Part shown: one piece after another, positions 53,931 through 62,233 of the stretch
How positions within the stretch are numbered: position 1 is the stretch's first letter
Layout: each line of letters begins with the position of its first letter
Assembly (NCBI RefSeq): GCF_040932435.1
Contig: NZ_JBFQGA010000001.1
Span: 124,001-188,000 of the forward strand
Reading direction: 5' to 3'
Origin: Kluyvera sp040932435
GTDB lineage: Bacteria > Pseudomonadota > Gammaproteobacteria > Enterobacterales > Enterobacteriaceae
Length of the DNA: 64,000 nt
Program-made: the position numbers and the translations under genes
The notes under the pieces: generated by a model
The model's database searches: none
Seen by the model: the letters and a program-made list of their open reading frames with translations, nothing else
Told to the model about the DNA's origin: nothing

Positions 53931-55315
53931 AGCATCTCCTTTGCAGTGCGATGAGCGGTTATCAAGGCCAGCACTTCCTTGGTTTTGGTGGCGAGCAGGT
54001 CGGCATCGCCGCGGGTTTCGACATTCAGGCGTAGCAGCGGCTCGGTGTTGGAAGCGCGTAAATTAAAACGCCAGTCAGCGAAGGCGAGGCTGACTCCATC
54101 GCAGTCGTCGTATCGCGCGTCCTTTGCCCGGTAGTGTGCGGCGATGTTTTGCAGGATGGTCGCCGGGTCGTCAACGACCAGATTAATCTCGCCGGAAACG
54201 GGAAAACGCGCCCGGGCGTCGGCGATAAAGGCGGACAGAGGCTGGCTACCGGCACCAATGATTTGCAGCATCAGCACCAGTGGAATCATGCCGCTGTCAC
54301 AGTAACCAAATTCGCGAAAGTAGTGATGGCCGCTCATTTCGCCGCCGTAGATGGCATCTTCCTCACGCATGCGGGCTTTGATAAACGCATGCCCGGTTTT
54401 GCTGATAATAGGCTTACCACCGCTGAGATTGATGATATCCAAAGTATTCCAGGTTAGGCGCGGGTCAAGGATCACGTAGCTGTTGGGTGATTGGTGTAAA
54501 AAATGCCGGGCAAACAGCCCCACAAGGTAATAGCTCTCGATAAACTCACCGCGCTCGTCGAAGAAAAAGCAGCGATCGAAATCGCCGTCCCAGGCGATGC
54601 CGAAATCTGCATGCTGTTCGATAACTGCCCGTTGGGTTGTTCGCCGGTTCTCAACCAGCATTGGGTTTGGTACCCCCGCCGGAAAGTGGCCGTCAGGCTG
54701 ATGGTGTAGACGGATAAATTCAATGTGTGCGCCAGCACTTTCCAGCCCTTTCGCCAGCGCATCGAATGCCGCTCCCGCCGTGCCGTGCCCGGCATTGACC
54801 ACGACGCGCAGCGGGCGAACCGGTGGCAGTCTGAAGAAGCATAGCAGGCATTGAACCCAGGCGGGGCGGTTATCGTAGGCGGTCATTACGCCGTGATGAA
54901 CAGCAGGGGAAAAGGCATTTTTTTCCGCCAGCGCTTTGATCTCCAGCAGCCCATTGTCATTGCTGATAGGGCGCGCCTCTTCGCGGACCAGCTTCATGCC
55001 GTTGTAATCAGCGGGATTATGGCTGGCGGTGATCTCAATGCCGCCATCGGCCCGCAGTTCGCGGGTGGCGAAGTAGATCTCCTCGGTTCCCGACAAGCCA
55101 ATATCAATCACATCAACGCCGCTGGCCATTAGCCCCTCGGCCAGCGCAGTTTTCAGCGCCTCTGAGCTCAGGCGAATATCCGCGCCGACGACCACCCGCC
55201 GTGGGCGTAACCAAGCGGCATAGGCCCGGCCAATGCGAAAGGCGACTTCGGGCGTCAGGTCGACATCGACTTTGCCGCGAATGTCGTAAGCTTTAAAACA
55301 GGTCAGTTCATCCAT
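53927..55315 (-). CDS. Phosphomannomutase (ManB/CpsG type)
   Basis: 462-residue alpha-D-phosphohexomutase. Phosphoserine loop TASHNPADYNG, magnesium loop DGDFDRC, sugar-binding GEMSGHHYF and phosphate-binding RASNTEPLLR are in the right order. It interconverts mannose-1-phosphate and mannose-6-phosphate. There is no capsule or GDP-mannose gene nearby; beside a GH130 gene its role is probably to move phosphorolytically released mannose-1-phosphate into glycolysis. A phosphoglucomutase activity cannot be excluded from sequence. Confidence 0.9.
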   Translation of the reverse strand: MDELTCFKAYDIRGKVDVDLTPEVAFRIGRAYAAWLRPRRVVVGADIRLSSEALKTALAEGLMASGVDVIDIGLSGTEEIYFATRELRADGGIEITASHNPADYNGMKLVREEARPISNDNGLLEIKALAEKNAFSPAVHHGVMTAYDNRPAWVQCLLCFFRLPPVRPLRVVVNAGHGTAGAAFDALAKGLESAGAHIEFIRLHHQPDGHFPAGVPNPMLVENRRTTQRAVIEQHADFGIAWDGDFDRCFFFDERGEFIESYYLVGLFARHFLHQSPNSYVILDPRLTWNTLDIINLSGGKPIISKTGHAFIKARMREEDAIYGGEMSGHHYFREFGYCDSGMIPLVLMLQIIGAGSQPLSAFIADARARFPVSGEINLVVDDPATILQNIAAHYRAKDARYDDCDGVSLAFADWRFNLRASNTEPLLRLNVETRGDADLLATKTKEVLALITAHRTAKEML

Positions 55316-55343
55316 AATCCACTCTTCTGTTAAGCATTATGCG

Positions 55344-56396
55344 CTAGGCCGTTTCCCGCACGATGAGCTGGTATTCCAGCGCATGGTGGGTGATTGGCCC
55401 ATTGTTCAGGAGTAATTCAACGGCGATTTCGCCTTTGCGCTCCGCATCCTGGGCGATGGTGGTCAGCCCTATGCCGTTCACTTCCGGCGTGATGTTGTCG
55501 AAGCCCGTAATGGCAATTTGCTGAGGGATGGCAAGATTATTTCGCTGACAGAAATTCATCGCGCCAATGGCAAAACGATCCGACAGACAGATCAGGGCGG
55601 TAATGGCTGGATGACGCGCCAGCAGGGTTTCTGCCGCCAGCTCGCCGTGTTGCTCATCATGAGATGTTTCGTAGAGCCAGCAGTCATCTGACGGAATGGC
55701 GTACTGGAGAAACGTCTCCCGGCAGGCATTGACGCGCGTCAGCATCAGGGTGTTATCGCCAGCGATGGTTTGCTCAAGATTACGTATTCCATGAATGCCT
55801 GGGCTTGAGGAGAACGAGATGATGCCAAAGTGGCGATGCCCTTTGTTAATCAGGTAGGTGGTGATATCACGCATGGCGCTGGCGTTATCAATAGAGACGC
55901 TACTGTACTGCGGTAGTTGGAAATCGAGCGTCACCACCGGGAGGCTCCGTGCGAGCGTTTGCTGGATGATGGCGGCGCTGTTATGGGTGGCATTGAGGAT
56001 ATAGCCGTCGACCAGCGTGGTGAGCGAAGGCGCTGCGCTGGTGGCCCCTTTTTTTAACGGGATCAACACTAGATTGGTATTCTGTTCTTCGCAACGTACG
56101 GCAATTCCGCGCATCAACTTGATGTCGTGGGGATCGATAAAAACATAGCTCATCGAGTCATTAAATATCACCCCGATGGTGTCCGATTTTCCGGTACGTA
56201 GCGCACGGGCAAGCTTATCTGGCCCCTGAAAACCAACCGAATTTGCATAGGATAAAATGCGCTCGCGCAAACTGGCTGAGAGCTTGTCGGGGTTATTCCA
56301 TGCATTAGATACCGTAGTATGAGAAATACCCATATCTTTCGCTAATGATTTAACGGTGACTCTTTCTTTTGACGTCTCTTTGTATATATCGGACAT
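55344..56396 (-). CDS. LacI-family transcriptional regulator of the accessory locus
   Basis: 350 residues: an extended N-terminus, LacI helix-turn-helix (about 13-35, TVKSLAKDMGISHTTVSNAW), hinge helix (KLARALRTG) and a periplasmic-binding-like effector domain (TIGVIFNDS, ICLSDRFAIGAMN, AITGFDN). It leads the leftward operon (28 bases before the mutase gene) and is divergent from the transport/hydrolase operon. It probably represses both until an oligosaccharide or its product binds. Ribosome site is weak (AAGAAAATATA). Confidence 0.88.
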   Translation of the reverse strand: MSDIYKETSKERVTVKSLAKDMGISHTTVSNAWNNPDKLSASLRERILSYANSVGFQGPDKLARALRTGKSDTIGVIFNDSMSYVFIDPHDIKLMRGIAVRCEEQNTNLVLIPLKKGATSAAPSLTTLVDGYILNATHNSAAIIQQTLARSLPVVTLDFQLPQYSSVSIDNASAMRDITTYLINKGHRHFGIISFSSSPGIHGIRNLEQTIAGDNTLMLTRVNACRETFLQYAIPSDDCWLYETSHDEQHGELAAETLLARHPAITALICLSDRFAIGAMNFCQRNNLAIPQQIAITGFDNITPEVNGIGLTTIAQDAERKGEIAVELLLNNGPITHHALEYQLIVRETA

Positions 56397-56602
56397 TATA
56401 TTTTCTTGTTTTGTGTTCGCGTTAATTATGATTTATCTGTCTTTTTATTTCTTAATAAATTGCAGCTGAGTTTATCGTTAAACAAAAATAGTTTTGTGAT
56501 TTGTTTAACGTTAAACATAAAAAATGGGTGTTAGCTTACGCGTTATTCACGGCAGGGCTGCGGTAAATAAATAATACTGATAAAGCGTTAGGGAGATATA
56601 TT
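56397..56602. promoter_or_regulatory. Divergent promoter with two LacI-type operators
   Basis: TGTTTAACGTTAAACA (56502-56517) is a perfect 16-base palindrome with the central CG typical of LacI-family operators. TTTATCGTTAAA (56471-56482) differs from its core by one base. Their centres are 33 bp apart, three helical turns, so both sites face the same side of DNA. TTTTGTGAT (56491-56499) beside the main operator resembles half a CRP site. Both operons start here. Confidence 0.8.
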
Positions 56603-57892
56603 GTGAATGTTTCAACGGTTGCTAAATTAACGGCGTCAATATTACTTGGTCTCTGTATTTCCGGCTGCGGGCCAGACGATAAAAAGGAGACGCAGGAGAG
56701 TGCTCAAACTCCTATTAAAATGTGGGTGGCACCCAATGAGAATGAAGAAGCCTTCTGGAACAAAATGGTAACAGAATGGAATAAAGACCCCGCGCATACG
56801 CCGGTTACATTTACCACGATTCCCGCCGCCAATAGTTCGGAAGAAGCCATTATGAATGCGCTTGCTTCCGGAACTGAGCCGGATATTTCCAGTAATATCT
56901 TTATTGGCTTTGCAAGTCAGTTGGTCGATGTAGGGCAGATTGAGGATTTATCCAAAATGCCGGGTTTTGATGATCTGATTAAAACGCGCCAGATGACGGC
57001 AATTCTTCCTGCATGGAAGCTCAACGATCAGCAAAACGTTCTGCCCATTTATATCAACCCTATCGTTTGGTGGTGGCGCGGCGATCTGCTGGAAAAATAC
57101 GGTTTCGACCATGCCCCAACCCGCTATGACGAGGTGTATCAACTGGCTGAGCGTCGGGCGGCGGATAACAACGGCTATGTGATGCAGCTAACCGCCGGTA
57201 AAAACTGGTGGGATCGCTGGTTTGACTTCATTCCACTGTACTATGCGCAAGGCGGCGGTGAATCCTATATCGCAGATAAAAAAGCCGGGTTTAATAACCC
57301 TGCGGGCCAGGCTGTATTGACCTTTATGGATAAAGTCTTTAGCAAAAAATGGAGCAGCTACGATTTCACTTCCGCCGACGACCCGCTGGCAACAGGGCAG
57401 GTGCTGGCTTCTGCGCGGGGCCCCTGGGATCTTGCTCGCTACCGCAAACAGTATCCTGACATCCTGAAAACTATCAAGATTGGCCCGATGCTGACACAAA
57501 ACGGCGTGGCACACCCGCATACATTTGGCGACAGTAAAGGCATGGTGATGTTCAGTTCCAGCAAGTATAAAACCGAGGCTTGGACGTTTATGCAGTGGGT
57601 CTTTAACAATGCTGAGCACGATCGCACCTGGCTTGAGCTGACCGGCATGCCGCCTGCCCGCGCCGACCTGATGACCAACCCGCTGTTTACCCAATATTTT
57701 GCGCAAAACCCGCTGGAAAAAGAGATCGCCTCTTACGTGGATGTTGCCCTGCCGCCGGTGGCGACCCCGCAAACTACCGAAGTCCAGCGCAGCATGACGC
57801 AAATGCTGGAGCGCGTGATTTTTAACCATGACGCCCCGGCAAAAGCGTTAGAGCAATCTCAACAAGAAATTAATGCCCAGCTAGCCAAATAA
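56603..57892 (+). CDS. ABC transporter solute-binding lipoprotein
   Basis: 429 residues, family 1 sugar-binding protein. Signal peptide with lipobox ISGC (Cys22), so lipid-anchored. Mature protein has IKMWVAPNENEEAFW at the start of lobe 1 and aromatic-rich segments (YINPIVWWWRGDLLEKYGF, GKNWWDRWFDF) suited to stacking on oligosaccharide rings. GTG 56603 is the start, 7 bases after GGGAG; no nearby ATG is better placed. The ligand is unknown; a mannose- or glucose-containing oligosaccharide is inferred from the neighbours. Confidence 0.9.
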   Translation: MNVSTVAKLTASILLGLCISGCGPDDKKETQESAQTPIKMWVAPNENEEAFWNKMVTEWNKDPAHTPVTFTTIPAANSSEEAIMNALASGTEPDISSNIFIGFASQLVDVGQIEDLSKMPGFDDLIKTRQMTAILPAWKLNDQQNVLPIYINPIVWWWRGDLLEKYGFDHAPTRYDEVYQLAERRAADNNGYVMQLTAGKNWWDRWFDFIPLYYAQGGGESYIADKKAGFNNPAGQAVLTFMDKVFSKKWSSYDFTSADDPLATGQVLASARGPWDLARYRKQYPDILKTIKIGPMLTQNGVAHPHTFGDSKGMVMFSSSKYKTEAWTFMQWVFNNAEHDRTWLELTGMPPARADLMTNPLFTQYFAQNPLEKEIASYVDVALPPVATPQTTEVQRSMTQMLERVIFNHDAPAKALEQSQQEINAQLAK

Positions 57893-57901
57893 GGGGAAGT
57901 C

Positions 57902-58768
57902 ATGGCCGGATATGATTCCCGCACCGGAGGTCTGTTGGCCTCCGCATGGATTGGATATTCATTGCTGTTCTGGTTCTACCCATTGGCCTGGCTGCTAGTG
58001 TTGAGCGTGACCCACTGGCAGTTTATCGGTACGCCCCGTTTTACGGGGCTACAGAATATTATTGGCGTGGTGAATGATAAATTATTCTGGATCTCAATGT
58101 GGAATATTTGTCGATTCCTGATGTGGTATTTACCGATCGTATTTATCACTTCATTATTATTCGCCGCCGGCTTGCGCAGAATTAAATACGGTAAAGGATT
58201 TATTGCACTCAGTTTTTTACTGGCCAATATCTCATCAGGCGTGGCCTATTCCATCGTGTTTTCTAAGTTGTTTAGTGAGTACGGCCCGGTTAATCAGTTT
58301 TTACGTGAGACGTTCAATATATCTGTTCCCTGGTTTACCAACCCAGATTGCGCCATGCTCTCGATAGCGCTGATCGTCACCTGGAAATTTGTCGGCTATT
58401 ACGGACTTATTCTTTACTCTGGAATGCAGGCCATTCCTCAGGATATTTATAGTGCCGCCGTGCTGGATAAAACTGGCCGTTTCAAACAAGGTTGGGCCAT
58501 CACGCTGCCGATGATGAACCCGCAGATCGTGATGGTGATGGTACTGGCAATTACCGTCGCCTTTAGCATTTTTACCGAGCCTTATCTGATAACCGGCGGT
58601 GGGCCGCTAAATAGCACGACCAGCCCGATGGTGGTGATGTATGAAGCGGCATTCCAGAATATGAAGCCTACCTGGGCCGCCGCGATGTCGATTATCGTTG
58701 CTGGATGCAGTTTCTTGGCGATCTGGATTTTCCGCAAACTGTTTGAAAAAAATATCGAGATTGTGTGA
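57902..58768 (+). CDS. ABC sugar permease, MalF/UgpA-like
   Basis: 288 residues, six membrane segments. The cytoplasmic EAA loop contacting the ATPase is DIYSAAVLDKTGRFKQGWAITLP (in parts, about 180-202). Starts 9 bases after the binding protein, with GGGGAAG upstream. Part of a three-part importer with the next gene. Confidence 0.9.
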   Translation: MAGYDSRTGGLLASAWIGYSLLFWFYPLAWLLVLSVTHWQFIGTPRFTGLQNIIGVVNDKLFWISMWNICRFLMWYLPIVFITSLLFAAGLRRIKYGKGFIALSFLLANISSGVAYSIVFSKLFSEYGPVNQFLRETFNISVPWFTNPDCAMLSIALIVTWKFVGYYGLILYSGMQAIPQDIYSAAVLDKTGRFKQGWAITLPMMNPQIVMVMVLAITVAFSIFTEPYLITGGGPLNSTTSPMVVMYEAAFQNMKPTWAAAMSIIVAGCSFLAIWIFRKLFEKNIEIV

Positions 58769-59596
58769 ATGAAAAAACTCACGCCATTAGGCTTAGCAAT
58801 TCATGCGGTGATGTTTTTGCTGGCGCTAAGCTGGCTCTACCCGTTCATCTGGATGGTGATCTCTTCGCTAAAACCAACGGCGGAGATTTACACCACTGGG
58901 TTGTTTTCCGGTCATTTCACCTTGGAGAACTACAGCTTTCTTTTTGATAACAGCAATCGTGCGGACAAACCCTTCCTCCGTACGCTGGGCAACTCGCTGT
59001 TCGTTTCACTCACCATTACGGCCTGTGTCACCGTGACCTCAATGCTGGTGGGATACGCGCTGGCGAAGACCGAGTTTTACGGCAAAAACGCTTTTCGCAA
59101 TTTGCTCATTGTGCAGATGGTGTTCCCGGTGTTCATGTTCATCATCCCGCAATTTGTCTTGATGCGTGAGCTGGGGCTGATTAACGGCTACAGCGCGATG
59201 ATCCTGCCCTATGCCATGAGCGCGTGGGGGATCTTTATGGTGTCGCAAAGCTTCAAGGGAACGCCGAACGATTATCTGTACGCCGCGCGACTCGATCACG
59301 CCAGCCTGTGGGGCATTCTGCGGCACGTCATGATGCCGCTGAACAAATCCATTCTGGCCATTGTGGCGCTGTTTACCTTCTCCAGCTCCTGGGACAACTT
59401 CCTCTGGCCGCTGATCGTGATACGTGACGTCGACAAGATGCCGTTCTCGGTGCTGCTCGCCACCTTCAGCAAATCCTATGGTGTCTATCTGGGCCCGGTC
59501 ATGGCCGGTGCGGTCGTGCAGATGCTGCCGGTGGTGGTGTTGTTCATCCTGTTCCGTAAATACTTCTTACAGGGCATGTCGTTATCACTGAAATAA
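58769..59596 (+). CDS. ABC sugar permease, MalG/UgpE-like
   Basis: 275 residues, six membrane segments (first: AIHAVMFLLALSWLYPFIWMV in parts). EAA loop YLYAARLDHASLWGILRHVMMP. ATG 58769 directly abuts the previous stop, so translation is coupled. Pairs with the preceding permease; the ATPase comes from the divergent operon. Confidence 0.9.
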   Translation: MKKLTPLGLAIHAVMFLLALSWLYPFIWMVISSLKPTAEIYTTGLFSGHFTLENYSFLFDNSNRADKPFLRTLGNSLFVSLTITACVTVTSMLVGYALAKTEFYGKNAFRNLLIVQMVFPVFMFIIPQFVLMRELGLINGYSAMILPYAMSAWGIFMVSQSFKGTPNDYLYAARLDHASLWGILRHVMMPLNKSILAIVALFTFSSSWDNFLWPLIVIRDVDKMPFSVLLATFSKSYGVYLGPVMAGAVVQMLPVVVLFILFRKYFLQGMSLSLK

Positions 59597-59607
59597 GGAA
59601 CGCTGCG

Positions 59608-61194
59608 GTGACTGATCAACCCTGGTGGCAGGCGTCTACCTGCTATCAAATATATTTGCCCTCGTTTTGTGATGGCAACGGCGATGGGCTGGGGGATTTC
59701 CCCGGTTTATTATCGAAAGTGGACTACTTACAGCAGCTCGGCGTCGGCGCTATCTGGATCACTCCGTTTTACCCGTCGCCGCTGGTCGATAACGGCTATG
59801 ACATCAGCGATTACTGTGCTGTCGATCCACGCTTTGGTACGCTGGCCGATTTTCAACGGGTGGTCGAATGCTGCCACGCACGTGGTATTCGCGTCATTAT
59901 CGATCTCGTGGTGAACCACGTGTCGTCGGCGCATCCGTGGTTTCGCGATGCGTGGAATAACCCGGCCAGCCGCTACCGCAACTACTTTCTGTTTAGCAAG
60001 ACGCCGAATAACTGGCAGTCATTCTTTTCTGGCAGCGCCTGGTGCGCGGAGCCGGATACCGGCGAATATTACTACCATAAGTTTGCCCCGCAGCAGGTCG
60101 ACCTGAATTGGGCGAACCCGCAGGTGGAGCAGGAGATTTACCGGGTTATTGATTTCTGGAAAGCGCAGGGTGTAGATGGCTTTCGTTTTGATGTGATCAA
60201 TTTTCTGACCACCAACGGCATTGGCCCTGATAACCCGATAGAAGACGGCGAACAGCGCCACGAATTTGATATCAACCAGCCGGGCATTATCGACACGCTA
60301 CGCCGCCTATGCGGCTATGTTCGCCAGCAGGGGAGCAGCTTCTTGATCGCTGAGATCGGCAGCGACGAGCTGGATATTCTGGCGCGCTACCAAAGCCCCG
60401 AGCTGATGGATGTGGTGTTCAATTTCAATATTGGTAGCCAGAAAACCTTTGATATCTCTCGCTTATGCTCAGAGATCAACGCCACGCAGGCGCGGCAATC
60501 TGGCCTACCTACGCTCTTTTTTTCCAGCCACGATATGCCGCGAATGATCGGTCGCTTTGGCGAAGGCCCGCGCGATAGCGAGCGGGCGCTTGCGGTGCTG
60601 GCGCTACAGCTGACCCTGCGCGGCGTGCCTTTTATTTTTCAGGGTGAAGAGCTGGGGATGACAGACTATCTCCCGCAGTCAGTGGAGCAGATTTTTGATG
60701 TTCAGGGCAAAACCCGTTACCACACCGCGCTTGAGCAGGGGGCGGATGCCGACCAAGCGCTGACGCTGGCGCTCGAACATTCGCGCGATGCCTCGCGCGC
60801 GCCGCTGCCGTGGAGCGATGCGCCGTTTGCCGGATTTTCAACCGTGCGCCCTTGGATGCCGATCGGCGATGACTATCCGCAAATCAATGCCGTGAAGCAG
60901 CAGCAAATGCCCGATTCACTATGGCGGCATTATCAGGCGCTGATTGCGCTGCGCAGGCAAACGGAGGCTATGCGCGAGGGCGACGCCGGGCTGTTGGCGC
61001 TTACCAAGGGGTGCGTCCGGTTTACACGCTCGACGCCAAACGAACGGATATGGGTGGCAATCAATTTCGGCATGCCGGTACACAATCCCTGGCGGGCGAT
61101 TGCCGCCGATGTGCTGTACGGGCAGGACACACAATGGCTGGGCAAAAATCACATTTTGATGAAAAGGAGAGTTCATGAATCGACACAGTCTTAA
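59608..61194 (+). CDS. GH13 alpha-glucosidase, isomaltase-like
   Basis: 528 residues, cytoplasmic (no signal). Glycoside hydrolase family 13 barrel with all key residues: nucleophile Asp195 (GFRFDVINFL), acid/base Glu249 (FLIAEIGSDEL), third acid Asp309 (SSHDMPR), conserved VIIDLVVNHVSS. Val196 after the nucleophile is the residue known to favour alpha-1,6 bonds in this subgroup (oligo-1,6-glucosidase, trehalose-6-phosphate hydrolase). GTG 59608 start after AAGGAA. The stop lies 20 bases inside the next gene. Substrate is unproven. Confidence 0.88.
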   Translation: MTDQPWWQASTCYQIYLPSFCDGNGDGLGDFPGLLSKVDYLQQLGVGAIWITPFYPSPLVDNGYDISDYCAVDPRFGTLADFQRVVECCHARGIRVIIDLVVNHVSSAHPWFRDAWNNPASRYRNYFLFSKTPNNWQSFFSGSAWCAEPDTGEYYYHKFAPQQVDLNWANPQVEQEIYRVIDFWKAQGVDGFRFDVINFLTTNGIGPDNPIEDGEQRHEFDINQPGIIDTLRRLCGYVRQQGSSFLIAEIGSDELDILARYQSPELMDVVFNFNIGSQKTFDISRLCSEINATQARQSGLPTLFFSSHDMPRMIGRFGEGPRDSERALAVLALQLTLRGVPFIFQGEELGMTDYLPQSVEQIFDVQGKTRYHTALEQGADADQALTLALEHSRDASRAPLPWSDAPFAGFSTVRPWMPIGDDYPQINAVKQQQMPDSLWRHYQALIALRRQTEAMREGDAGLLALTKGCVRFTRSTPNERIWVAINFGMPVHNPWRAIAADVLYGQDTQWLGKNHILMKRRVHESTQS

Positions 61195-62233
61195 TCCGCT
61201 GATTACGCCGCACGATGTGGTGCCATCGATACCGGGGCGGAAAGTCGAATGCGTATTCAACACCGGCGTAACCGAGTACAACGGCGAGATCATCCTGTTG
61301 CTACGCGTGGCTGAAAGCGTTATCAACGACGATCCTCGGCAGATCGTCGTGCCGCTGCTTGAAGAGCAAAATGGCATCTGGCGGCAGTCGACGAAAACAT
61401 TCGATCGCGCTGATGAGCGCTTCGACTTCAGCGATCCGCGCACTATTGTGCTCAAGAACGATCCGGCGCAGGTGTGGCTGACCTCGATGTCCCATCTACG
61501 CCTGGCGCGTAGCCGGGACGGCGTGCATTACACCATTGATGCTCAGCCGTTTATCCTCGCCGACAGCCGCTATGAGGAGTATGGCTGCGAAGATGCACGC
61601 ATCACGCGGGTTGACGATCGCTGGTATATCAACTATTCCGCCGTTTCATCATTAGGTATCTCCACAGGTCTCGCCATCACCCGTGATTTTGTCCATGTAG
61701 AAAAGCAGGGGCTGATTTTCTGCCCGGATAACCGCGATGTCTGCTTCTTCCCGGAAAAAGTTGGCGGTCGCTATATGGCGTTAACGCGTCCTGCGCCGTG
61801 CCATTTTGGCCACCCCGAGATCTGGATCTGCGAGTCACCCGATATGCTGCACTGGGGTAATCATCAGCATCTGCTTGGGCGCTCCGGGGATGAGTGGGAC
61901 GCGAACAAATCGGGCGGCGGTGCGCCGCTGATTAAAACCGAGCGCGGCTGGCTTGAGATCTATCACGGCGTAGATGCAAGGCAGCGCTACTGTCTGGGGG
62001 CGCTACTGCTGGATCTTAACGATCCGCTGAAAATTTTGGCGAAATCACCGGTGCCGCTGCTGGAGCCAACGGCGCCCTACGAGCGGGAAGGATTTTTCGG
62101 TAACGTTGTCTTTACCTGCGGGGCGTTGGTGCGCGAAGATGTTCTGTATGTCTGGTATGGCGCGGCGGATGAATGCACTGCGTTGGCGACGCTACCGATG
62201 GATGCACTTTGGCATCATTTGGGCCTAGTTTAA
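61175..62233 (+). CDS. GH130 family beta-mannoside phosphorylase or mannosidase
   Basis: 352 residues, five-bladed propeller family GH130. The likely general acid is Asp140 in EEYGCEDARIT; other family stretches are DVCFFPEKVGGRYMALTRP, NKSGGGAPLIKTERGW and EGFFGNVVFTCGA. Known members phosphorolyse beta-mannosides to mannose-1-phosphate, a few hydrolyse. The phosphomannomutase in the locus supports phosphorolysis. No signal peptide, so it acts in the cytoplasm. ATG 61175 has AAGGAG upstream within the end of the GH13 gene (20-base overlap). Confidence 0.85.
   Translation: MNRHSLNPLITPHDVVPSIPGRKVECVFNTGVTEYNGEIILLLRVAESVINDDPRQIVVPLLEEQNGIWRQSTKTFDRADERFDFSDPRTIVLKNDPAQVWLTSMSHLRLARSRDGVHYTIDAQPFILADSRYEEYGCEDARITRVDDRWYINYSAVSSLGISTGLAITRDFVHVEKQGLIFCPDNRDVCFFPEKVGGRYMALTRPAPCHFGHPEIWICESPDMLHWGNHQHLLGRSGDEWDANKSGGGAPLIKTERGWLEIYHGVDARQRYCLGALLLDLNDPLKILAKSPVPLLEPTAPYEREGFFGNVVFTCGALVREDVLYVWYGAADECTALATLPMDALWHHLGLV

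Noticed and set aside
57188..57829. 213-residue frame antisense to the solute-binding protein gene
   Set aside because: Antisense shadow; composition is not protein-like and the sense gene has a lipobox and operon context.
52848..58768. Maltose (malEFGK) or glycerol-phosphate (ugp) operon
   Set aside because: The ABC genes are only family-level relatives; neighbours (GH130, phosphomannomutase, DUF1861, LacI) and sequences do not match mal or ugp.
59608..61194. Sucrose phosphorylase or glucosylglycerate phosphorylase (ycj-like locus)
   Set aside because: The active-site and B-domain sequences (GSAW...YYYHKFAPQQVDLNW, GFRFDVINF) are those of alpha-glucosidases of the oligo-1,6-glucosidase group.
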